Shown here: one piece after another, positions 1-6,268 of the stretch | Position numbering within the stretch: the stretch's first letter is position 1 | Layout: each line of letters starts with the position of its first letter | Source of the DNA: JALXCG01 sp026991065 [NCBI: Gemmatimonadota bacterium] | GTDB lineage: Bacteria > GCA-2686955 | Direction: 5' to 3' | Length of the DNA stretch: 6,268 nucleotides | Assembly: GCA_026991065.1 (NCBI GenBank) | Contig: JALXCG010000362.1 | Coordinates: 1 to 6,268, forward strand | Position numbers and translations under genes: made by a program | Notes under the pieces: model-generated | Database searches by the model: none | What the model was told of the DNA's origin: nothing | The model's input: the letters and a program-made list of their open reading frames with translations, nothing else

Positions 1-243
1 GCCCGCTCCGGCGCGCGGTCGCGGGCAGGGCGGGCAACGTGCGGGCGATTGGCTCATCTTCCGGTTTTCGCCGCCTGGGGGACCGCGGTAGCGAACGATG
101 AGCCGAAGCCTGAGCCGCTCAGTTGCGGCGGGTTCGGCCGGGAGAGGAGGTGGATCCAAGCCAACCTGCACCGCTGCGAGGGCCGCGGCGGTCCGGAGGC
201 GCGCCCGGGGGAGCACAAGAAAAAAGATCCGAATCGATTCCAG
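1..243. other. Left-edge region with no assignable gene
   Basis: No family is recognisable here. Two plus-strand frames enter from the left edge and stop early, at TAG 89-91 and TGA 99-101. Either could be the last ~30 codons of a gene outside the window, but neither tail is recognisable. An 8-bp inverted repeat (GGCTCATC at 51-58, GATGAGCC at 97-104) and a 13-base palindrome, CTGAGC-C-GCTCAG at 110-122, lie beyond those stops. Downstream of the zinc-finger gene on the minus strand there is a T6 run (complement of 221-226), but no stable stem precedes it, so I do not call a terminator. Confidence 0.4.
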
Positions 244-852
244 TCAGTCCACCGGGCCGATCTCGGCCAACACTTCGTCCAACTCTGCCGCATCCAGCCC
301 CTTGGAGTTGGCGCGCAGTTCCGCTTCGAAGCTCTCGGCGTCGAGCGCGCACTCCGGCGACCACAACTCGGTGGCCACGCAGTGCGGATGAATGTTCACA
401 TTGGCGCGGCGCACCTGGCCAAAAACATCCACCTCGCGCGCCAGAATGACCCGCCACGAATCCTTGGCGATCAACTCACCGCACCGTTTGCATTTCGAGC
501 GACCAGTCTTGGCCCGCTCCGCCCAGGGCGGCGTGCGCCGCTCGCTCTTGCGCTTCTCGACGGCCGCGCGCAGTTTCTGCAACTCGGCCAAGGGCGGCAC
601 CTTCACGCCATCATCCCACGCCTGCTCGGCATAGGCCGCGGCCACATCATCGCTCTTGTGGGCGGCGGCGCATTTCAGGTGGTGCCACAGATAGCCGGTG
701 CCGTAGGGGCCCTCCAGGAGGATGCCCAGGCGCAACACGCCCTTGTCGATCTTGCGCCGGCAGGTGCGGCACTTGGAGCGCGAAGAGCGGGCGGCTTCGA
801 TCCGGTGGGGTGGCAACTCCGGTGTTTCGGGGGTGTCTGCGGTATCCTTCAT
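244..852 (-). CDS. Small protein with two PARP-type zinc fingers
   Basis: A predicted 202-residue soluble protein, stop TGA at 244-246. Finger 1 is C28-x2-C31-x26-H58-x2-C61; it keeps the W-x-H-x2-C end (W56) and the I-x-K-G-x-L-R-L-G stretch after the first cysteine pair that are typical of PARP fingers. Finger 2 is C121-x2-C124-x30-H155-x2-C158 and lacks the tryptophan. A charged helical linker separates them, and an acidic helical tail follows finger 2. There is no ADP-ribosyltransferase or ligase domain. In eukaryotic PARP1 and DNA ligase III such fingers bind DNA breaks; a role in DNA damage here is inference. Start: the ATG at 852 has AAGAAGAG nine bases upstream. Another ATG three codons earlier (861) abuts that motif and is less likely. 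It appears to be a single-gene transcription unit, about 250 bp beyond the response regulator. Fold confidence is high; function is unknown. Confidence 0.85.
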   Translation of the reverse strand: MKDTADTPETPELPPHRIEAARSSRSKCRTCRRKIDKGVLRLGILLEGPYGTGYLWHHLKCAAAHKSDDVAAAYAEQAWDDGVKVPPLAELQKLRAAVEKRKSERRTPPWAERAKTGRSKCKRCGELIAKDSWRVILAREVDVFGQVRRANVNIHPHCVATELWSPECALDAESFEAELRANSKGLDAAELDEVLAEIGPVD

Positions 853-861
853 CTGATTCAT

Positions 862-869
862 CTCTTCTT
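862..869 (-). promoter_or_regulatory. Ribosome binding site deciding the zinc-finger gene start
   Basis: The minus strand reads AAGAAGAG, a moderate purine-rich Shine-Dalgarno match. It lies nine bases before the ATG at 852 but directly touches the ATG at 861. Normal spacing therefore favours 852 as the start. Confidence 0.45.
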
Positions 870-907
870 GGGGGAGGTTGCGATTGGTCGGCCGGGAGCC
901 TGGCGCG

Positions 908-936
908 ATTCTAGCCGCGGATGGAGCGCCGATCCA
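908..936 (-). promoter_or_regulatory. Putative sigma70 promoter of the zinc-finger gene
   Basis: On the minus strand TGGATC (931-936, 3 of 6 against TTGACA) is followed after 17 bases by TAGAAT (908-913, 5 of 6 against TATAAT). Transcription would start near 901, giving a leader of about 50 bases. The strong -10 paired with a weak -35 fits a promoter that needs help from an activator, possibly at the adjoining palindrome. Confidence 0.4.
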
Positions 937-948
937 CTCTTGCAAGAG
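937..948. promoter_or_regulatory. 12-bp perfect palindrome beside the -35, possible operator
   Basis: CTCTTGCAAGAG reads the same on both strands. It directly abuts the upstream side of the proposed -35 of the zinc-finger gene, a usual place for an activator or repressor dimer. No regulator can be assigned to it. Confidence 0.35.
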
Positions 949-970
949 GCGCGCGTGATACTCTGGCCGC

Positions 971-1104
971 ATGCTGCTTGCCGCCCTCGTGGTCGCCGAG
1001 ACCCGTGCCTGGCCGAACCGTTTTGTTGCGCCGGGCCCGCGCAACCGCCGGCTGGGGCTGCCGCTCTACCATGCCGCCCAGCTCCTTTTCGGGCTGGCGA
1101 TCAC

Positions 1105-1111
<7 letters not shown>
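971..1111 (+). CDS. Doubtful 46-residue hydrophobic small ORF
   Basis: A plus-strand ATG-to-TGA frame of 46 residues has a hydrophobic start (MLLAALVVAE), a basic proline-rich middle, and a hydrophobic end (LLFGLAITY). Codon composition looks coding-like for a GC-rich genome: about 80% GC at third positions against about 48% at second positions. It converges on the response regulator, and its last bases overlap that gene's stop codon. Against it: there is no clear Shine-Dalgarno site, a stop lies only five codons upstream, and no family is recognisable. It could be a real small protein, the remnant of a decayed gene, or chance. Confidence 0.22.
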
Positions 1112-2471
<1,360 letters not shown>

Positions 2472-2475
<4 letters not shown>

Positions 2476-4415
2476 GCTGCATCTCCCAGCGGCAAAACAA
2501 TTGTCATCGTCGTCCCCGCGCCGCGTCGGCTCTCTACCTCTATGCGCCCGTGATGCGCTTCGACCACCTTCCAGGCGATCGCCAGCCCCAACCCCGTGCC
2601 CTCCGCGCGCGTGGTGTAGAAGGGGGCAAAGAGCTGCTGCTGGACCGCCTGGTCCATGCCGATGCCGGTGTCCCGAACGTGGAGCAGCGCTTCATTCGCG
2701 GCCGCTGACCGCTCCACGTCGATGGTGAGTATCCGCGAAGCGCTCTCGCTCATCGCTTCGATCGCGTTCAGGCAGAGGTTCAGCAGCACGCGACCAAGAC
2801 GCTCCGGATCGCCCAGGGTGGTCAATTGCGCATCACCGTCGATCCGCACCTCCACGCCGCGCTGCTCCGCCATGTCCGCCAGCAGCGCAACCGTGGCCCG
2901 CGCCAGCTCCAGCAGCGCGACCGGCACCCGCTCGCGGGCGGCGGTGCGCGAAAAGTCGAGCATCTCGCGCAGGAGCCTCTCCAGGTTGGCGATCTCCCGC
3001 AGCGCGATCTCCAGACGGCGCCCATCGTTGCCGCTCAAGCTCTGGCGCTGGGAGAGAATCTGCAGGCTCATCTTGATGGAGGAGAGAGGATTGCGAATCT
3101 CATGGGCGATCGCGGTGGTCATCTGCCCCAGGGCCGCCAGGCGCTTCGACTCTTCGAGCTGTCGCTCCAGCCGGCGGCGCTCGGTCACGCTCTTGGTGTA
3201 TTCGACGATTCCGATCACCTCCCCCTCTTCATCCGGGATCGGGTAGATGTGGTGCTCGTAGATCTCGCCGCTCACCGGATCCTGCTGCTCCATCCAACTG
3301 GCCCGGCCGCTCTCGAAGGTGGCCCGCGCGGGGCAGTCGTCGCACGGGTCACTGCGCCCAAAAAGCGCGCCGTAACAGGTCATGCCCACCAACTGGGTGC
3401 GCGTGCGACCGGTTTTTTGCGCCAGGGCGTGGTTGGCTTCGCCGATGCGCAACTGCCGATCCTGAATCGAGAGGAGGTCGGTGATCCCCTGAAACACTCC
3501 CTCGAAGCGCCGCCGCGCCTGATCCATCGTCTCCGCTTGCGCTTCCAGAGCGGTCTCCCGATCGCGAATCGCCCCCGCCATCTCGTTCACCGCGGTGGCC
3601 AGGGTGGCGAGTTCTCCGGCACCGCCGGCCGGCAGACGCTGCGCGTAATCCCCGCGCCCGATCCGCTCAATAACGCCCACCATCCGCTGCAGAGGCGCCA
3701 AAGCGACCACCACACCGGTCAGGAGCAGAAAGCCGATCAGAAGTGCCACCGCCCACAGCCCGCGGGCCGCGCGATTGGCGTGCACGTGCTCCTTTACCCC
3801 CGCCTCGATGCCGCGCTCGGCCAGACCATGAACCCGCTCCTGGAAGAGGTCGAGCGACGCCATCAGGCCATCAACCTCATGCTCGAACTGAGCCCGCGCC
3901 CGGCGCAACTCGGCGTCGCTCAGACGGTCGTTCATGAGCGCCGACTTGCCATTGTGGACGCACAAAGTACAGCGCGTCTGAATCTCTTCAAAGGTGGCCT
4001 TAAGTGATTTTATCGTATCCGCTTCCGCGGTTCCCAAAACGCTGGACTCGGCCCGATCCAGGCGTTTCTGGGCATTCCCGAGGACTCCTCCCAGCTCCGT
4101 GCCCAGCTTCTGGTAAGCGCTGATGTAGCGGGGGTGACGGTCATCCTCCAGATACTCGAGAAAAACCATCTTCTGCTGCACATGGAGTCGCCGCATCTCG
4201 TGCAGATCGCCGTACAGCCCCAAATAGACATCCGCCGCGGTCTGAAACTGCCGCTGCATCTCGGCCATGCGGTTCAGAGTCAGCAGCGACGCCGCGCCCA
4301 CGACCAGAAGCAGCGCCGCCATTCCGAGAATGATGCGGCCCGCGAGCGATTCGCGCGGAACCCGCAAGAGACGCCGCAACCGGCTTCCCCATGACTTTAC
4401 AACTCTTTGATTCAT
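2472..4415 (-). CDS. Membrane sensor histidine kinase (4-helix sensor, HAMP, PAS)
   Basis: A 647-residue inner-membrane kinase, the cognate partner of the overlapping regulator. Order: basic N-terminus; membrane helix ~26-47; periplasmic, mostly helical region ~48-217 resembling a four-helix bundle and carrying C149-x2-C152-x-H154; membrane helix ~219-239; HAMP ~240-290; PAS ~302-410 with C347-x10-C358-x2-C361-P; dimerisation helix with phospho-acceptor H438 in AHEIRNPLSS; and an ATPase domain with N546/N550, DTGIGM (582-587), LFAPFYTT (595-602) and GTGLGL (606-611). All catalytic boxes are intact. Start: ATG at 4415 is chosen because the promoter at 4447-4475 would begin transcription near 4440. 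In-frame ATGs at 4448 and 4514 would lie before that, and none of the three has a strong Shine-Dalgarno site. The cysteine motifs suggest metal, haem, Fe-S or redox sensing, but the signal is unknown. Confidence 0.95.
2483..2487 (-). promoter_or_regulatory. Ribosome binding site of the response regulator, inside the kinase gene
   Basis: GGGAG on the minus strand lies seven bases before the regulator ATG (2473-2475) and within the last codons of the kinase. It supports this start and coupling through the ATGA stop-start overlap. Confidence 0.7.
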
Positions 4416-4446
4416 AATTGGTTGCCGAGATTGTGAAGGAGTTCCC

Positions 4447-4475
4447 ATGGTAGGTTCGACGACCGCCGGCGTCAA
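4447..4475 (-). promoter_or_regulatory. Putative sigma70 promoter of the kinase-regulator operon
   Basis: The minus strand has TTGACG (4470-4475, 5 of 6 to consensus), a 17-base spacer, and TACCAT (4447-4452, 4 of 6). The predicted start near 4440 leaves a leader of about 25 bases before the ATG at 4415. The promoter lies about 90 bases from the opposing sigma54-type promoter, so the two would be divergent. Confidence 0.4.
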
Positions 4476-4563
4476 GCAACGCGGGCCGTCCCCGATCCAC
4501 CATCGAGGCCCCATCTGCGGCGTTGGCAGCGGGTCGAAGTGCCGGTGGTGGACACTTTTGAAA

Positions 4564-4580
4564 CTGGCACGAAATCTGCA
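4564..4580 (+). promoter_or_regulatory. Sigma54-type (-24/-12) promoter facing away from the kinase operon
   Basis: CTGGCACGAAATCTGCA matches the sigma54 consensus YTGGCACG-N4-TTGCW at every defined position except one (C for T at the start of the -12 element). The -24 GG (4566-4567) and -12 GC (4578-4579) have exactly the required spacing, and an A/T-rich stretch lies just upstream. Predicted start is near 4591 on the plus strand. No convincing protein gene lies downstream in that direction. The NtrC-type regulator encoded nearby is the natural candidate activator; no tandem dyad enhancer is obvious by eye in 4416-4560. Confidence 0.6.
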
Positions 4581-4598
4581 GCAGATGCAGGTTGCCCA

Positions 4599-4639
4599 CG
4601 CGGAACCCGATCGAGTCGGCCACTGGTCAGGATTCCGCG
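4599..4639 (+). repeat. Inverted repeat / stem-loop 1
   Basis: CGCGGAA (4599-4605) pairs perfectly with TTCCGCG (4633-4639). Inside the loop, CCGA (4607-4610) can pair with TCGG (4616-4619). It would form the 5' hairpin of the proposed RNA. Confidence 0.5.
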
Positions 4640-4661
4640 GACGCTCCCAGGCAAAAGTTTT

Positions 4662-4737
4662 GGGGGAGTGAGTTCGATTTCATCGTGAACCACGAAGGTA
4701 CGAGAAGGCAAACCGACCCCAGCGAACTCATTCCCCT
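4662..4737 (+). repeat. Inverted repeat / stem-loop 2, 15-bp arms
   Basis: Arms 4662-4676 and 4723-4737 pair over 15 positions, 13 Watson-Crick and two G-U on the plus strand. The 46-base loop holds a second hairpin, TCGTG-aac-CACGA (4683-4695). TGAGTTCGA from the left arm recurs directly at 4739-4747, so this short stretch has three copies of the same unit in two orientations. Confidence 0.6.
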
Positions 4738-4743
4738 CTGAGT

Positions 4744-4800
4744 TCGACCGTGTGCCGAGTGAGAGAGCCCCCGCTTCCGGGTGACTTGGACACGGTCCGA
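4744..4800 (+). repeat. Inverted repeat / stem-loop 3, long imperfect hairpin
   Basis: The outer helix pairs 4744-4753 with 4790-4800 over 10 bp, with one bulged C at 4798. After a bulged G at 4754 it continues as CCGAGT (4755-4760) with ACTTGG (4784-4789), including one plus-strand G-U pair. The apex can close as CCCG-CTTC-CGGG (4770-4781). Confidence 0.6.
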
Positions 4801-4801
4801 T

Positions 4802-4835
4802 GCGACGCCGGCCCCCCCTCCCTGGCCGGCGTCGC
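4802..4835. terminator. 12-bp perfect GC-rich hairpin, likely transcription end
   Basis: GCGACGCCGGCC (4802-4813) and GGCCGGCGTCGC (4824-4835) are perfect inverted copies around a 10-base loop. The hairpin lies 17 bases past the methyltransferase stop and at the end of the proposed plus-strand RNA, so it could serve both converging transcripts. Neither side has a T-tract, so it is not a standard intrinsic terminator. It may be a hairpin-only terminator or an RNA 3'-end stabiliser. Confidence 0.45.
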
Positions 4836-4852
4836 TACGTTCAGGTCAAGCG

Positions 4853-6268
4853 TCAGCGGTGCAGCGCGATCACGCACTCCACATGCGGTGTGTGGGGGAA
4901 GAGGTCCACCGGCTGAGCCTCTTCGGGTACGTAGCCGGCAGCGACCAGGAGAGCGAGGTCGCGCGCCAGAGTCGAGGGATTGCAGGAGACATGAACAATC
5001 CGCTGCGGCGCCAGCTCGATCAGGGACCGCAAGAACTTCGGGTGGTTGCCGGCGCGCGGCGGATCCAGAACCACCACATCCGGCCGGCCGTGGCGGCGCA
5101 CCGCGTTGGCCAATGTTCCGCGCACGTCGCCGGCGCTGAAAGCGGCATTGTGGATCTTGTTGCGCGCGGCATTCTGCCGGGCATTGGCGATCGCCGCCTC
5201 GCTCAGTTCCAACCCCACCACCTTGGCCGCCCGGCGGGCCAGAAAAAGCGCAATCGTGCCGGTCCCGCAGTAGAGATCGAAGAGCACTTTCCCCCGCAGA
5301 TCGCCGGCGCGTTTCTCCACTTCGCCGTAGAGCACCTCGGCCGCGCGCGTGTTGGGTTGAAAAAAGGCGCTCGGGGCGATCTCGAACTCCAGATCTCCCA
5401 GACGTTCCAGAATGTGCCCGCGGCCCTGCAGCAGATGAATCTCGTCCAGGATCACGGCGGAGGCGGGGCGGGGCGCGATGCCGTTGAGCAGGGAGTCGAC
5501 ATCGGGGAACTGCTTGCGAATCGCCTCCGCCCAGCCCGCGGCGATTTCGGCGTCGCGGTACGCGGTCACCAGATTGACCATGATCTCGCCACTGTGCCGG
5601 CCGGTGCGAATCACCAGGAAGCGCCAGTATCCCTGCCGCGAACGGGTGTCGTAGGCCGACACTCCGGAAGCGCGGGCAAACTCCCGGGTGGTCTCCAGAA
5701 CGGCGTTGGCGCGCGGATCCTGGATGTGGCACGACGCGATCTCGATCACCTTGTCGAAGACGCGCGGCACATGCAGACCCAGCGCCGCGCCGACCGCGCC
5801 GTCCACGCCACTGTTCAGCTCCTCCGGCCGCAGCCAGCGGCGCCGCGCGAACGAGAACTCCATCTTGTTGCGATAGTGCCAGACATCCGGAGAGGGCAGG
5901 CACGGCGCGACGGCCAGCTCCTCCAGGCCGCCGATGCGCTGCAGCGGGTCGCCCACCAGCGCTCGCTTCTGCTCCAACTGGGCGCTGTAGTCAAGCGTCT
6001 GAAAGGCGCAGCCCCCGCAACTGCCGAAATCCGCGCAGGGCGCCGCAACGCGTTGTGGCGAGGGCTCCAGCACCTCCAGCACACGGGCCTCGCCATGGCT
6101 GCTGCGCGAGCGCGTAACCATCGCGCGCACCCGATCACCGGGAACGCCCCCTTTCACAAAAACCACATATTTGCCGGCGCGCGCCACGGTCCGTCCCTTG
6201 TCGGCAATCATTCCCAGGACAAGCTCAATCTCTTCTCCCTTGCGCGGCCGCCGCTGGAGTTCTGTTTC
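4853..6268 (-). CDS. rlmD: 23S rRNA (uracil-C5)-methyltransferase, RlmD/RumA type, 5'-truncated by the window
   Basis: Partial: 471 residues are visible and the frame is open to the right edge. The first ATG in the window (6211) lies inside the TRAM RNA-binding domain, which already starts near visible residue 10, so the true start is probably only slightly beyond the edge. Numbering from the first visible codon: TRAM ~10-60; a 4Fe-4S cluster set C78-x5-C84-x2-C87 with the fourth ligand C180; FFQPN (302-306); SAM-binding FDLYCGTGTI (330-339); VLDPPRAG (400-407); catalytic C429 in SCNPSTLARDL; and the C-terminal catalytic base E464. All catalytic residues are present. It transfers methyl from S-adenosylmethionine to uracil C5 in 23S rRNA. 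TRAM plus Fe-S cysteines argue for RlmD (U1939) or a relative such as RlmC/RlmCD over TrmA; which uridine is modified cannot be read here. Confidence 0.93.
   Translation of the reverse strand, partial: ETELQRRPRKGEEIELVLGMIADKGRTVARAGKYVVFVKGGVPGDRVRAMVTRSRSSHGEARVLEVLEPSPQRVAAPCADFGSCGGCAFQTLDYSAQLEQKRALVGDPLQRIGGLEELAVAPCLPSPDVWHYRNKMEFSFARRRWLRPEELNSGVDGAVGAALGLHVPRVFDKVIEIASCHIQDPRANAVLETTREFARASGVSAYDTRSRQGYWRFLVIRTGRHSGEIMVNLVTAYRDAEIAAGWAEAIRKQFPDVDSLLNGIAPRPASAVILDEIHLLQGRGHILERLGDLEFEIAPSAFFQPNTRAAEVLYGEVEKRAGDLRGKVLFDLYCGTGTIALFLARRAAKVVGLELSEAAIANARQNAARNKIHNAAFSAGDVRGTLANAVRRHGRPDVVVLDPPRAGNHPKFLRSLIELAPQRIVHVSCNPSTLARDLALLVAAGYVPEEAQPVDLFPHTPHVECVIALHR

Larger units (their letters stand above)
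4591..4835 (+). ncRNA. Candidate sigma54-driven structured small RNA
   Basis: This is a prediction, not a recognised RNA family. The stretch starts where the sigma54-type promoter at 4564-4580 would initiate and ends with a strong GC-rich hairpin. It can form four consecutive stem-loops: 4599-4639, 4662-4737, 4744-4800 and 4802-4835. Three non-Watson-Crick pairs (4662/4737, 4668/4731, 4757/4787) are G-U on plus-strand RNA but would be A-C on the minus strand, which favours plus-strand transcription. There is no ATG ORF of useful length. A GTG frame at 4686 encodes only 18 residues, and another from 4750 merely runs antisense through the methyltransferase. Alternatives: decayed repeat sequence, the 3' untranslated region of the methyltransferase mRNA on the other strand, or a leader for antisense transcription into that gene. 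Confidence 0.35.

Noticed and set aside
221-246. T6 run after the zinc-finger gene as an intrinsic terminator
   Set aside because: The preceding GAATCGATTC is a palindrome with no loop, so no stable stem can form before the T-run.
862-1044. N-terminal extension of the zinc-finger protein to an ATG at 1044
   Set aside because: The extra residues match nothing, run through the likely promoter and palindrome, and lack a suitable ribosome site. The ATG at 852 has a properly spaced purine-rich site.
1078-1097. Short hairpin CCAGC...GCTGG just past the regulator stop, as an operon terminator
   Set aside because: The stem is only five to seven pairs with a mismatch on the minus strand, and no T-tract follows.
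2826-4007. 393-codon open frame on the plus strand
   Set aside because: It is antisense to the histidine kinase, which has all expected catalytic motifs. The frame has no family features and is a composition artefact.
4477-4525. CAACGC / GCGTTG inverted pair as enhancer sites for the regulator
   Set aside because: The match is only six bases with a wide gap and no tandem copy, so it is expected by chance in GC-rich DNA.
4728-5903. 391-codon open frame on the minus strand
   Set aside because: It overlaps the methyltransferase in another frame. The methyltransferase frame holds every Fe-S, SAM-binding and catalytic motif, while this one is low-complexity Arg/Gly/Ala/Pro.

Overview
This is a GC-rich bacterial window (roughly two-thirds G+C by eye) with four protein genes, all on the minus strand. 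Reading right to left along transcription they are: an RlmD-type 23S rRNA uracil methyltransferase whose 5' end is cut by the right edge (4853-6268); a membrane sensor histidine kinase (2472-4415); an NtrC-type sigma54-dependent response regulator joined to it by an ATGA overlap (1105-2475); and a small protein with two PARP-type zinc fingers (244-852). A sigma54 two-component pair, a PAS domain with a C-x10-C-x2-CP cluster and a bacterial PARP-finger protein together suggest a deltaproteobacterium in the broad sense (Myxococcota, Desulfobacterota or a relative). This is a judgement from gene content; no marker gene fixes the taxon.

Left edge (1-243): no assignable gene. It holds two short open plus-strand stubs and small inverted repeats. 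The zinc-finger gene follows. Its upstream gap (853-1104) has a plausible sigma70 promoter with a perfect 12-bp palindrome next to the -35, and a doubtful 46-codon plus-strand ORF that converges on the regulator's stop codon.

The kinase and regulator form one operon with a sigma70-like promoter just upstream of the kinase. The kinase has a periplasmic four-helix sensor with a C-x2-C-x-H motif and a cytoplasmic PAS domain with three cysteines, so a metal, haem or redox signal is plausible. The regulator has an intact receiver, AAA+ and Fis-type DNA-binding domains, and so should activate sigma54 promoters.

The most interesting part is the 437-base gap between the kinase and the methyltransferase (4416-4852). 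It carries a near-consensus sigma54 promoter (4564-4580) that points away from the kinase operon into DNA with no convincing ORF. The DNA downstream can fold into four successive stem-loops and ends in a 12-bp perfect GC-rich hairpin. Non-Watson-Crick pairs in two of these stems are G-U only when read as plus-strand RNA. The working hypothesis is that the two-component system controls a divergently transcribed, sigma54-dependent structured small RNA. The sequence motifs are seen directly; the RNA and its regulation are inference.
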